A DNA stretch of 64,000 nucleotides from Magnolia sinica (lineage: Eukaryota; Streptophyta; Magnoliopsida; Magnoliales; Magnoliaceae), in NCBI RefSeq assembly GCF_029962835.1, contig NC_080588.1, positions 48,839,001 to 48,903,000 on the forward strand. The letters are read 5' to 3'. The position numbers and the translations under genes were made by a program. Each line of letters begins with the position of its first letter. Position 1 is the first letter of the stretch. Shown here piece after piece: positions 34,697 to 47,100 of this stretch. The notes below the pieces were generated by a model. That model did not search any database. It was given only the letters and a program-made list of their open reading frames with translations, and was not told the DNA's origin.

Positions 34697-35800
34697 CTAT
34701 GTAGTTAATCGTTGGATTGTACGACGGTCCGTTGGCGTGGCGCTTTCTGGGTATACCCGATCTTCTAGGTATTTCTTGATATCGGTATACCAAGGGTGCT
34801 TGTCAGGTAGCGTTTCAGCTTCTTCGATCTGCAGGCAGAATGCTGGATCATCTTGTAGTTCGAATGTGAGTTCCCATTGTGTTGCTCCCTCAGGAATGTC
34901 TAGCGTGGATGCTAATGTGGCCAGGGCATTGGAAAATTGATTCTTGGCACTTGGCATGTATGTGAAAGTAATTTTATGGAATTCATCGATGAGATTCTTG
35001 ACTTAAACATGGTATAGAATCAGCTTCTTGTCTTTCGTTCTCCAGTCACCATTCGTTTGATTGATGATGAGTTGAGAGTCGCCGAAAACTCTTAACTTTT
35101 TTACCTCTAAAATAATTGCTTCTTTTAAGCCTGCAATAAATGCCTCGTACTTGGCTACATTGTTTTTGCATTTGAAGGTTAGCCTTCTCGAAATATGGAT
35201 GGGGACGTCATTAGGAGAGTAAAGGATTGCCCCTATTCCGCTTACTTTAGTGTTAGCTGCACCATTGAAATATAAGGACCATTCGTCTGCCTCTGGTCCT
35301 TCTTCTCCCTCAAGGAATAGTATGTCCTCATCAGGGAAGAAGGTCTTCAATGGCTGATAGTTAGGCAGGGAGTGTGCTACGAGATGGTTGGCCAAAGCTT
35401 GCTCCTTGATTGCTTTCTGAGTGACATAAGTGATGTCAAACTCAGAAAGTAATAATTGCCATTTTACGATTCTTCCAGTTAAAGCCGATTTCTCAAACAT
35501 TATTTCAACAGATCCATTCGTGCAAGTAGGAGGATTGGATAAGTGATCATGTATTGACAAAGGCGTTGGGTGGCCCAAACGAGGGCGAGACACTTTTTTT
35601 TATTAACAAGTATCGAGACTCATAATCAGTGAATCGACGACTAAGATAGTGGATCACTCGCTCCTTTCTTCCTGTGTCATCGTGTTGGCCAAGGACGCAC
35701 TCGATGGCGTCTATGGCGACTGAGATATATAGTAGCAGGGGTTGTCCGGGCACTGGTGGGACTAACACTGGCGGGTCTAGTAAATACTTCTTGATTCTAT
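34697..35800 (-). pseudogene. Gypsy RNase H and second, archaeal-type RNase H (broken)
   Basis: 35547-35768 encodes the first RNase H (LLLYISVAIDAIECVLGQ, then VIHYLSRRFTDYESRY), read in a different frame from what follows. 35003-35593 contains the linker and the extra RNase H: WSLYFNGAANTKVSGIGAIL, AKYEAFIAGLKEA and VFGDSQLIINQ. In the usual DGA motif Asp is replaced by Asn (FNGAA), one catalytic loss. 34697-34957 is the spacer before integrase. The double RNase H marks the Tat lineage. Confidence 0.9.
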
Positions 35801-35810
35801 CAAAGGTTTC

Positions 35811-36630
35811 TTAACTATCTTCGTTCCATTCTTTTGGCGTGTTCTTGCAGAGCAGCTTGAATATGAGCTCGCATATGGGCGTAAGCTGGGTAATGAAGCG
35901 ACTGATATACTGGACTCTACCCAAGAATCTCCAAATTTCTTTCTCGTTTTTGGGAGGTGGCATCTTCAGAATTGCTTTTGTTTTTGATTCATCGACTCGG
36001 ATGCCATCTTCGTTGATGATGAAATTGAGCAACTTATCACTGGTTACCCCAAAGACACACTTTTGTAAATTGAGGCGAAGCTTAAACTTTTCCAATTGGC
36101 TGAAGAGTTTTTCGAGGTCCTTGAAATGCCCATCAATGCTTTGAGACTTGACAATCATGTCATCCACATAGACTTCCAGCTCTTTGTTCATCATGTCGTA
36201 GAATAATGTCGTCATGGCTCATTAGTACGTAGCTATGACATTTTTCAACCCGAATGGCATGACTCGCAAAAGGCTCCCCATGGCGTGATGAATGATGTCT
36301 TTTCACGGTCTTTTACGACCATTTTGATTTGGTTGTAGCCAGAGAAGTCATCCATGAAAGAGAAGATTTTGTAACCTGCCATATTATTGACTAGAGTGTC
36401 AATGTAGGGCAGTGGGAAGTCGTCTTTCGGACTAACTTTATTGAGGTCGCGGAAGTCAATGCACATCCAAACTTTGTCGTCTTTCTTGGGAACGACAACA
36501 ATGTTGTCCAGCCATTCTAGATAGTTGGACACTACTAGGAAACCGGCGTTGTATTGCTTGACTACTTTCTCTCGTATTTTCAGGATCCACTCTGGTTGCA
36601 TTCCCCTTAGCTTTTGCTTGACCGGCTTGA
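35811..36630 (-). pseudogene. Gypsy reverse transcriptase (frameshifted)
   Basis: 36245-36601 encodes the RT start (NIVVVPKKDDKVWMCIDFRD, then LNKVSPKDDFPLPYIDTLV and FSFMDDFSGYNQI). 35811-36215 encodes the C part with catalytic YVDDMIVKS and the connection KCVFGVTSDKLLNFI. A small deletion at about 36266-36272, where the family has GAFCYRVMPFGL, shifts the frame. A stop pair follows at about 36217-36225, so the RT cannot be made. Upstream, 36630-36914 encodes the usual pre-RT stretch VNLGTPENPWEVRIGKSLSP. Confidence 0.92.
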
Positions 36631-36992
36631 TTTCGAGCTTGTGGGATCAGATCTTCATCGAGTCTAGGCATATTTTCATAGGAGAAGGCAAAGTTTTATA
36701 ACTGTGATTTTAAAAACTCGATCATTCTCTTCCTGTCGCTTGGAGATAAAGATTTTCCAATGCGTACTTCCCAAGGATTCTCAGGGGTTCCGAGATTAAC
36801 CACCTCAAAATCGTCAGGTGTAACGTTGGCTTTTAAATCGAACTTATTGAGGAGATCCTTAAGTTTGGGAGTCGGATCATCATTTCCCTTGTCTTTGACC
36901 TCTTCTAAACTCATGAGTTCGAAGTCTAGCTCTATGTCAAAGTTATAGATGTCAACTTCGGCTTCATGCAGCTCTTCAGATGAGTTTGCACT

Positions 36993-37217
36993 TTATTGCT
37001 TATGGTTTTCGAAAAGTATTCTGATTTTTGGGTATTTTGAATTTTTTTTGAAGTTTTTGGTTTTTGTAAATTTTCTTCTATTTTTGGGTTTTGTGGAATT
37101 TCTATTGTTTTTTGTTTTTTGAGGGTGTTCTATTGTTTTTGGTTTTTGAGGATTTTCTATTGTTTTTAGTTTTTGAAGGTTTTTCATATTTTTTGGTGTT
37201 TTACTTTTATCAAACAC
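36993..37217 (-). repeat. Low-complexity minisatellite between protease and RT
   Basis: A degenerate unit of about 30 bp (plus strand 'ttttggtttttgaggattttctattg') is repeated six to eight times. The minus strand remains open and encodes a Lys/Asn/Pro/Thr-rich repeat (KTIENPQKPKTIEHPQK). It sits in the spacer between protease and RT and probably expanded by slippage. Confidence 0.75.
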
Positions 37218-37499
37218 CGAGCAAGCAGGAGTTTTGAACTAGTGTCTATCATGGTCTTGCCCGGGGTGCAAATGTCTATTTACAAGGATGTTTTTTTTTT
37301 CTAGACCGGCACTCTGAGAAGATTGACTAGTTAATTCAAATGTCATGGGGGTGGTGAACCAGGTGGAGCCCTACACTCTCTACCCTCGAGAGGCAGGGTT
37401 TTAGGATGTAATGGGCTGATTTTTTCTATTGTGCCCAATTATCATGATGTAGCGAGGGCTGGGGTGTTAGATTCATTGGACCTTCCTTGATTCCCTGTG

Positions 37500-38400
37500 T
37501 TGTAGAGCTCTTCAGGTTATTGTAGCTCTGGTGGGACCATCGTTGTGGTCCAATCAAGAGAAGGTAGTTCTTGCCCCTTGCCCAGTTGTTGCTTAGGCAA
37601 CTCAGTGAGAGTGAGACTATTATCATGACCTAGTGGATCAGAATCTGGATTTTGACTTGGATGGATGACTCTAACGATAATGAATTCGATTTGTGTGAAA
37701 TGGGAAGGATGGCTCATCTCTTGGCCCTTCCACATTCTCTCGGTACCTGCCTCTTCTAGTTTTTCTGGTGGAGGAGACTCATATCTCAGTCCTACCTTTC
37801 CTACTCTTTCGTGAACCTCAATTACCTTGGCGGTATCTTGGTGTTCAAGGCGGTAGTTTGGGATTTGACGCTCGACTGGAGTGAAAATATAGTTTGATTT
37901 TAAAGGACATACAGATGGGACATGATCCACTGCTTCAAATTGAAAGCTGTAATATGGTTCGTCTTTGTCCAGTTTCCATGCATCAATAACTGGGATGTTA
38001 GGCTCACCCTGAAGATTTGTTTCAGTAGGAAAAAGTGGTTCAGGATCTGTCAGAATGCATAACACTTTATTCCCATGGATGTACTTGACCCTCTGGTGAA
38101 GAGTTGATGGTACAGCCCCAACTTCGTAAAGCTAGGGCTAACCAAGGAGAAGATTAAATGATGAAGGGACATCCAAAACCTGAAAGGAAATTGTGGACGT
38201 CTTGCGGCCAACTTGTAGTTTAAGATCAATTTCTTCTTGTGATTGTCTTTGGGAATTATCAAAGGCTCTCACATCATATTGCTTGGCCTAAACATCGATG
38301 GATTTAGTCCCAAATATAAGGTAGTCCAAAGTGGACAAACATTCAAACTTGAACCATTATAATCAATACCAGTGGGATGCTTTTGTCCTTTTGACGAACG
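37500..38400 (-). pseudogene. Gypsy protease region (broken)
   Basis: The minus strand near 38330-38370 reads DYNGSSLNVCPL, the aspartic protease active site in its D-x-G-S form common to plant gypsy elements. Following it in another frame (38100-38230) is DLKLQVGRKTSTISFQVLDV, then a stop at 38140. The downstream piece 37517-38065 starts with MLCILTDPEPLFP and is spacer sequence without recognisable domain. Frame changes and stops rule out a working enzyme. Confidence 0.75.
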
Positions 38401-38459
38401 ATTATATTTAATGACCTGGCATGGTCACGGCCTTTTGGTGGCAACTCGTCATCTGAGAA

Positions 38460-41260
38460 AGTTATGGTTTGGGGAGCAAGGAGTTTCCCTATCATGTGTG
38501 TAACCATTTTAAGTGCAGCTTCTCGAGAGATATGCGCAACGTTCAGAGTTTTAACAAAAATCTCCTGGTGTGCTTGCGAAGTACAGAGGAGTTCCCAAAT
38601 GGATATTTGGGCCAGGATGGTTTTAAGCTAGGTCGCTACATCGTATGTGGTGTTAGCCTTGTGTGTCGTTCCAGCAAAATATCCATTGGGATCTCCTCTA
38701 AGTCCTTCTTTTCGAAAGCATCTCCCATTAGGATACATGTTTCCTACCTGAGAGCATTCTGGGTAATGCCAGGGGACTGCCTTGTTGTTTGAGACCAGTT
38801 CCATCCCTCCTTGAAGAGCCAGAGGAGGTGAAGATTCTAGAGAAGGTAGAGGGTTAGCGATAATAGATGTGTGGTCCAATTGAGAAGTCAACGGTGCCCC
38901 TAAGAGTACTAGGGCTTGCAAAGGAGGGCCTTCCTGGATTGTCCGGCCGGATCTAGCGAGTTCGTGTGGCATATAGAACAGGAGAGGGCGTCGTTCTTAT
39001 GCATCAATGAGTAGATGATATGGGACATGACTGGGCATGGGCGATGGAGCCTTCCCCATAAGGACGACTGGCAGGTGGACTCTTGATTGGTGGGGGTTGT
39101 TGGCTTGTGTTGACGTAGGAGCTCTTCCTTGTACAACCAATGGTTGATCTCATATTTGTTCCACGTGATGAGGAGGACTGGGATAAGGTTCAGGGGCCTT
39201 CCCTTGAAGGACCAATGGAGGAGGGGGTAGTGCCCCTTGCAGAATGAGTGGAGGAATCTTCATGTCATAGCTTTTGGCCGAGAATGTTTGGAAAAAATGG
39301 GGGGAATATTCTCCCTAGATGGCATTGACAGTGGGAGTGTTGGAAGTGTTAGGGCATGCTTGATGCTGTGGCAGAGGATTTTGGAGTATGTTATTACTGT
39401 TAGCAGCAGCTGTTTTAGGGGGCATGACTATGATCTGGTTTTGATCGATCAAATTTTAAAGTGCATATTTCAAGGAGAAACAACGTTCTGTGGTATGACC
39501 CCACCCTTGATGGAATGCACAATACTCATTTTCTTTGTAATTTAGCGGCAACGACTTTGGCGGTGGTCTAGGCTGGAGAGGTGTCAAGAGCTGCCTTTGG
39601 ATGAGTGTGGTGAGAATGTTTGTGTATGATTGGGCCAATGGTGTAAGTTGCCTAGACACTTGTGCTGCACCCATTTGCCTATTTTGGTTTGTGTATCACG
39701 GATTCCACCTAGGTTGCTGCTGTTGAGGTTAGTATTGTTGTTCCTGCAGAGTATTTCTAGGCACTCCTTGTGCGGAGGCAACGACATTGTTAGTTTCCGT
39801 TGGACGAGGAGGAGCCATATCTCTATTTCTTACTCCATATTTGCCTGTATTTTCTTCAAGTTTTGCTTTTTGTACCAAGGTAGACTGGCGGGGCCATGGT
39901 GCAATTGTGCCGGTTCTTATTCCGGCCTCCACCTGTTCTCCTGCATAGATTAGCTGAGTAAAATTGGTATACGGGTATGAAATCAGATATCTTGATATAT
40001 TTGGATTGGCCAAATGGACAATCATCGAGATCTGTTCTTCTTCGTCGATTGGTGTTTTCATTCATGCGACTATGGCTCTCCATCGCCCTGCGTATGCAGA
40101 TAATGTTTCGTCGTTCCTTTGCCTAAAGGCTGCCAAGTCTGACCTTCGGGGTGCTGCATTTAGATTGTACGCGAAATAATCTACAAAGGCTTGGGACAAT
40201 TGTTCCCATGTTTTAATCTTGTGGTAGTCCAGAGACGTGTACTAATCTAATGCATCACCTCTTAGGGATTTTTGGAACAAACAGATCAATGCCCCATCAT
40301 CTTCTGTCATGGCATCAAGTTTACCACAAAAAGCCTTTAAATGTGCAGTTGGGCATCCCGTGCCATCGTATCTTTGAAACTTGGGTGTTCCTCGAAGTTT
40401 GCAGGTACCCTAGCATCGGGGAATGGGCAAAGATCTCTGAATTTTGTGGACGGGAGTTCCACCCCATGTTTTTTTAAAGTTCATTTTGCATGGCCCTTAG
40501 CTGGTTCTCAAAGTGTTCCCAAAGTCGATCAAATTCATTTGGTTGGGACAAAGGAGGTCATGCTCCTTCTAGCATTCGGTTAGCCTCTTCTTTATAATGG
40601 TTGACTTTTTCGAAGTTCCTGTGTTCCTCGGTCAGAGGGATTGAGTGCATGGTGTGGTGAGGGAATTGGGATGCGGTCTCACCAAGTGGGTAAGTTTGGA
40701 TGGATGGATATCCATGAATAGTAGGTATTTGATGTGGTTGACTAGGTGGAAATTGAAATAAATTCCCACCAGGAGAAGGTTGTTGGAATTGACCAGACTG
40801 CGATTGACTAGAATGTGTTGGTTGACTCCCATTAAGGGAAGGATGTGCTGGAGTTTGAATTGCTGTCACTGGTGGGTTTTGAAAGTGAACTCGATTTCCG
40901 TTAAGGGGAATGGGTTGAAATTGATTGACAGTTGGGTCTGATAGACCTACATGGATGCTTGGTGGATGCATGTTATAAATGAGTGGTTCCATTTCCACGT
41001 GAATGCGGTTCACGATATTTTCTAACCTATTTAAGCTGTGAGCAAGATCGGTGGTCGAGGGAGTTGATGCGACCGGTTGAGAGGCTTGTGGTCTTGGTGA
41101 TTCGGGAGAAGTTGAAGGATTGTCACCTTGAGCTAACATTGTTGCTTGTACACGGGTTCGGATGATGCTTTGGTAGGTACGTGATGATTGTGCAGGGCGA
41201 CGAACTCGCAATTGATTTCTGGGCGCAATGGTTGCAGAATGGCCTGCTACTTCCTCGCAA
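38460..41260 (-). pseudogene. Gypsy gag (broken)
   Basis: Gag forms the virus-like particle. 40558-41211 encodes a Pro/Gln/Ser-rich N-terminal part with a predicted helix (LAHSLNRLENIVNRIHVEME). 39729-40061 contains the capsid C-terminal feature FTQLIYAGEQVEAGIRTGTI. 39456-39674 carries a zinc-knuckle-like motif, YCAFHQGWGHTTERCFSLK, of the kind found in Tat gag. The pieces occupy at least two frames with stops between them. Confidence 0.85.
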
Positions 41261-41339
41261 TGGTATGCCTTGCGATCACCTTTTTTTTTGTTTTATTTTT
41301 TGACCTTTTTATAAAAAAGCAAACGTATAACAGAACATA

Positions 41340-41880
41340 AACGTTAAGAAAATATAGTAGGACTAGTGCACACTGGATTAACAGAAATGTAAATGGACCA
41401 GTGAGAACTAGATTGTAGGAAAATAAAAGGATGGCAACTTGAATGTTTAAGGCAGACAGGAAAGTAAAGTGGATCAGTGTAGACTGGAATGCAGTATGCT
41501 TGCAAGAAAGTAAAAGAGACCATTATAGACTGGAATGCAGTATGCTTGCAAGAAAGTAAAAGAGACCATTATAGACTGGAATGCAGGATGCAGGCAAAAA
41601 AGTAAAGTGGACCAATATAGACTGGAATGTAGGATGCAGGCAGGAGAATAAAGGGGACCAGTATAGACTGGAATGCAGGATGCAGGTAGGAAAGTAAATG
41701 GGACATGTATAGACTGGAATGTAGGATTCAGATAAGAAAGTAAATGGACCAGTATACACTGGACAATTAGCGAATTAGTGTGTTAGTAGAAGACCAGTAT
41801 TTACTGGAATGTTAGAAAGCTTGATAGAGATAGTAAATAAGACCAGTATTCATGAGAGTGCAGGAAATTAAATATGTCGA
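41340..41880. repeat. 46-bp minisatellite in the gypsy 5' leader
   Basis: At least six well-kept units of 46 bp lie at about 41453-41760, each with a core agtaaa..ggacca.tataga followed by ctggaatgcaggatgc. Units at 41498 and 41544 are identical over about 42 bases. More decayed units extend to both sides (about 41340 and 41860). The array lies between the PBS and gag, in the RNA leader. Confidence 0.92.
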
Positions 41881-41950
41881 ACTTATAAAATTCCCATAAA
41901 TTGAAAAATCATGTGTTTCAAGTTGGGCCTAGGCTAGTCACTAGTACAAT

Positions 41951-41968
41951 TCCCCAGTGGAGTCGCTA
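41951..41968 (-). other. Primer binding site of the gypsy element
   Basis: The minus strand reads TAGCGACTCCACTGGGGA three bases inside the 5' LTR. The usual form in this group is TGGCGACTCC..., reported as tRNA-Arg-type; the second base here is changed. It marks where minus-strand DNA synthesis would begin. Confidence 0.75.
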
Positions 41969-41971
41969 TTC

Positions 41972-42004
41972 TGTGAACGCCTCCTCACTCCCCCCCCCCC
42001 CCCC

Positions 42005-42035
<31 letters not shown>

Positions 42036-43173
42036 GCATGAGCATGGCGGTGCCCCTCGCTTTGTTGGCTTTCGTATTGATTTTTGTTACTGTAAACGAT
42101 GTGTGCTATTGACTTAGGAGTTAGAGTGCATTTGATTTGGAGTTGCCACTAGCCAAATAAAGCATAAAATCTATGGCCGGCTAGGAACCGTAGAATTGCT
42201 TAGGAGTCGGGGAATCTCACCATTTCCCAACTTAAGTGACTCCCGCAGTTGGTCTGCGGCTGTAGATTCTGAATAAGGGCCTCAGTGATGGAAAAGGAAG
42301 GGTTTAAGCACCCTTTTCTGCTCGCACAATGTCGGTCTCTACTTCACAAGATTTGCAAGTTTGAGAGATTTAATGGAATTTTGGCATTTTATACTTAGCC
42401 ATACTTTACATAACCTAGGTGGGTTGGGTAGGCAGAGATAAGAAAAAAAGAAATTATCTAGCCTTACATCACAAAGCCAAGTGGCCCTGGGTAGGCAAAT
42501 AAAATAAAAGCAGTAAATAAGATAAAATGATAACTAACCTTACTTCACAGGATTTAAGATCCTGGGCAGGCAGAGATAAAATAAAAGAAAGGTTATCTAG
42601 CCTTATATCACAAAGCCAGGTGGCCCTGGGTAGGCAAATAAAGTAAAAACAGTTAATGGAATAGAATGCTAACTAGCCTTACTTCACAGGATTTAAGGTC
42701 CTGGGCAGGCAAATAAAGCGAAAAATGGAAGATGGAGAATGATACAGAATAAAATGTGGAAGTGATTAATGCAATTGAAATGTATGGAGTGGAATGCAAA
42801 TTAAATAGAAATGGACAAATTCTTAGCTTTTTTGACTCCTTTGATGGCCATTTTTGTCTCCTATGTTGGGCAGCATGTCAGGACGTTTAAAATCTTTAAG
42901 GTTCTTTGAGTAGGATTTCCATGCAAACTCTAACCCTCATACCCTCTCTGTATTTTTCTATCTATCTTTCTACTCTCTATTTTCTATCTCTCACTCTCTG
43001 TTTCTCTCTGTCTACTTAAACTCTCTTCCTAGCTTCTCTCCCTGTTAATTTTTTCTCTCCCTCCTGTGTGACCCGGGTGCCTTATATAGGTAGCAGCTTG
43101 TGTTGCAGACGATCATTGTATAGGGTTATGCCTTGCTGTAAAAGAAAAGTGTGTGTGTGTGTATGTATGTATG

Positions 43174-43231
<58 letters not shown>

Positions 43232-44113
43232 ATTATTACTTTTTAGTTTTTCTTACAAATGTTCAAACGTTTATATCTTCTTCGTTACTTGTCCATTTTT
43301 GGTAATCTTTATCTTCTTGAAAAGGTAATTAGATAAGCTTTCCAACGAGGCTAGTATCACTTCAATCGGATCTCATTTGATGTGCTAAAAATACGTCCTT
43401 CTAATATACGAAATCGATTGTTTGTAATTTGACCAATGGTCTGATTTTGATGATATTATGATCATTGGAAACGTTGTCTAATAAACCTTTCATTGCAACT
43501 AAAATCTTGTTAATTAGATATCATTTGACTAGTTTAAAGTGCGACCAAAGGTTTTTTAATTTTAATCAATCGGCAATGCATGGTTTTGATAAACGAATCG
43601 GATCTTCCTCATCATGATTCGGATTGGAGGAAATTTAAGTTTGTTAGGGAGATCATTTGACCACCTTTCTATCGAATCATAAATCATCTAAATCGGTCAA
43701 GATTTGCCTCCAATAATACCATGACCATTTTATATACCAGGACGACCGTACTTTTCTCTGATTTTGAAGATACGACCTCTCACACCTCAACACAACGCTA
43801 TTCGGAAGGATTAAATGATACAGAGAGTAATCCATGGGTAGAGAGTATTCGTTTTATTCATTTTCACCTGTCAGTTGCATCATACAGAGAGTTTCAGGAG
43901 TTTTGGAGTTTAGACGCTTGGCTGTGACTGGATCGCTACTGGATTTGGTGTCAGCCAATTTAGTTCGTTGGTTATTTCCGGTGCGTGCGGAATATGCTTC
44001 CAGCGTGATCCGTTTGAGTTTTCAATGATTTCCAAGTCCGCAGGAGATAATTGATTGAAGTCAAGTTGAAGCTTAAAGAATGTCATATCTTTGTTTTAGG
44101 TGGGGTGTCTACA
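41972..44113 (-). repeat. 5' LTR of the gypsy element
   Basis: This is the partner of 29188-31376. The minus-strand promoter box CTATATAAG lies at 43081-43089. Copy-specific simple repeats have arisen: C15 with (AC)n and (GC)n at 41990-42033, and (TGTA)n-(TA)n-(GA)n at 43150-43227. The other LTR has none of these expansions. Confidence 0.92.
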
Positions 44114-47100
44114 AAAGCCTTTTAGGAAAGACATTATATCAAGTGAAAAGTGTGTTTAGTAGACCATAAAATTGTAATCAATTGACTGGATTCACATTTG
44201 ATGCTGATTAGCTATTCGCGTATTCAATTGAATGTCATGTATAAAGGACACATATAAATGCATGGTGTGGATAAAACACATGCATCAATGATGTAGAGCG
44301 GGTTTGGACAATTTCATGGCCAAGATAGACCAGAGAAGGCCTGATTGAAGACGGAAATGATTTGGACTATTAGAACCTTAAAACAGGCATATCTAGTAAA
44401 CCAAAATGAGTTATTCGATGTCCCATATATGATTTTGGGGTAGGAGAAGCTATTTTATCCAACCAACCTTGCTGTGCGTGGTTGCCCATGCTGAATTTGT
44501 AAGATTCCATCAGATTGATGGTCAAAAATCCATTTTATTTCTGTTTTTACTATTTATAATAAGTTTTAGTTCGATTATATACACTTATATTTTTAGCGAA
44601 AAACCATAAAGTCTACTAGAAATCATGGCTGTCTATAAATAATAAGTTTACTATTTATAGTAAGTTGCGATTTTTAAGGAGTTTGAGTTTGAGTTTGAGT
44701 TTGATTCTGAAACTTTTTCTTAAGTTTGATATCATTATTTAATGAATGGGAAATTCATTTTTTTATCATCAATTAAGTTATTTTTAATTTTTAGTAGAAT
44801 TTATATATCTTTCCTCGTGGATTCAAGGAATCTTTGAGAGAAGTCCATAGAAGCTCCGTTATTTGGAGTAATTACCCCCCAAGGAAGACAATGATCAACC
44901 TCATCACTTCCTTCCCTATGTTAATCAAAATAGGGCTCACAAATGTAGTAACTTTCAAAATTAATCAGAAATCCTGTGGTGCCTATCATTGGGGCTAAAT
45001 GATATAATATTTGAATTAATTCAATCTTTTTATCATTTCCAAACACTAGATGGAATTTGCATGGACCAAATATAATTTCATACCACCGAATCCCACATAC
45101 CAAACAAGTCCTTAATTTCATAACCATCCAATCAAGATAAACAATGACAAATCTCATTCTCTACACTTTCTTGGCTAGAAATTTCTTGGGAGATTTTCAA
45201 AATTTGAGGTTTCCCTAAAGATATTATCAGAAAAATCTTGCAAATGATGAAAACACAGTATTTAATCTAAATTATCAGATAATTTAAAATTTATGCATAT
45301 ATTTATATAACAAATTCCTTAATAAATTTATAATTTTTTAAGTTAATGACACAAAATATCATGATAAAAACGTGATATTCCAAACCTACCACGATTTTGA
45401 AAATCTCACAATGATATTCTCACGATATTATTGTGAGATTTTCATAATCTCGGTGTAGTTGTCACACAGTCAACAGATTTTTATTTATTTATTTATTTTC
45501 ATATATTCCTGCTATCTAATTGGCTAAAACCCTCTCCATTTGGATTATATCTCAAAATACGACAGCCAATTGGATAGCTGGTCTGACTGTCAGGTCCCTT
45601 ATCCAACCCAACAGGACCCGAATCCAATTCCAACTTAGACTAGATTGCCCATCCATTGGTGGGCCACCTGATGAAGGTTTCTAACCACCCTACGCTTACC
45701 CATTGTATATGTCAGATATGGGGTGATGTATGCTTCTTCTAATCACTTGGCAGACCAGACAACAACTGGATTTTGGCTATCTAATCACACTTTCTTATGC
45801 TGCAAACTGGCATTAGATTTTCAAACATTGCTTTCCTTTATATGATGGGCCCATGTTTCAAATACCTGGACCGTTGATCTGATGGGCATCCAAGCATGAC
45901 CCAAAAATCATCTATGAGGAACATTACTCTTTATCATGGTCCATCTAATGTCAGCCCTATAATATTAACGGTCTGGATCATCTATTCGTAAGACCCAATT
46001 GTAAAAACTGAAAACCGAAGGATGCTGTTGGTATACTCAGGCTAAGGATCATATATATACTTCCTGTAAAGGAAAATGTGACACTTTTGGACTCCAGCCA
46101 GCCAAACAACTTTTAAAACCCAAATAACAGAAAAGAAACCCCACCATAGACGACTAGAAGAGAGAGAAAGAGATCCGAATCATCTCAACCGTCCATTGAT
46201 CAAAACCAAAAGTCTAATTGGATTTGAAATCCCAACATCTCTTTGATTTTGGGGGGTGTTTTTTGTTCTACTTTCTATGAGATGTTGGGATTTTTCAACG
46301 GAACAGCTGAGACCTCCACGAGATCTGTGTGGTCCACTCAATAATTGTGGAATAATATGATGGCAAGTCTCCCTTTTTTAAGTTTTTTGTGTCTTTTTGA
46401 CCGAGTCCTCAGACAGACATAGAAAGCAAAAGAAAATCAAATGCCACTAGGGAACTCGCATGGTTGCCCCTAATAATAGCTCCTGGGACGTCCATACCCT
46501 ACATGGTGGGCCCCACTTCGGTTGTACCCTTCATTGGGCCATCTGGAAGGTCCTCATCATAGCCTGCAAATGGACGGTTGGAAAATAATTTTTTTTTAAA
46601 TAAATAAAATCCGACGGTTTAATTTGCTGGCCTAGTATGACCGTACGTAAGCATGTATGCATGATTGTGCAGGGGGTGACATGTGACTTAATCCAAACCG
46701 TCCAAATCATTGGGTGGACGTGGATCGTTCATATATCACACAATTCACACCAAACGGATGATTCTATCTGGCTGATTTGTGGATATTAAAGGGGTGGTTG
46801 TGATGGAAAAAAAAATAAAAAAATCAAACGGTTCAAATTCAACTCAGAAAGTCAAAATTCAGATCTGTATGCTCACCTTCAATGGGGTCCACAATTTCAA
46901 CCATCTGGACTTACATGCATATATGCCACGTGTAACAGTGTAGTGAATGGTCATAATATCGACTATAGAGTATCAGTGCTTTTCCGTGAAAATCTTCACA
47001 CTAGAACGTTTTCTCACAGCGGTTCATCTACGGTTGGCCCACCAAATGATCACTTCCAATACTAAGATGGGCCCCACTTATAGTCAATATCATGCAGACC

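Larger units (their letters stand above)
29188..44113 (-). mobile_element. Full-length, inactive Tat-type Ty3/gypsy retrotransposon
   Basis: The 14.9-kb element has a 5' LTR at 41972-44113 and a 3' LTR at 29188-31376. Flanks are AAGGC (29183-29187) and AAAGC (44114-44118), a 5-bp target duplication with one change. On the minus strand the order is gag, protease, RT, RNase H, second RNase H, integrase: gypsy order. The extra archaeal-type RNase H after the first one, and a PBS read as TAGCGACTCCACTGGGGA, are marks of the Tat/Ogre group. Coding parts sit in several frames with stops. LTR copies differ at roughly one base in ten over the first 400 bp by eye, so the insertion is old. Confidence 0.93.

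Noticed and set aside
41523-41759. 78-codon minus-strand frame with periodic sequence
   Set aside because: It is a read-through of the 46-bp minisatellite in the gypsy leader. The period is not a multiple of three, so the apparent peptide repeat changes frame.
41453-41760. Regularly spaced repeats that might suggest a CRISPR array
   Set aside because: The units are contiguous with no unique spacers, and the context is a plant retrotransposon leader.
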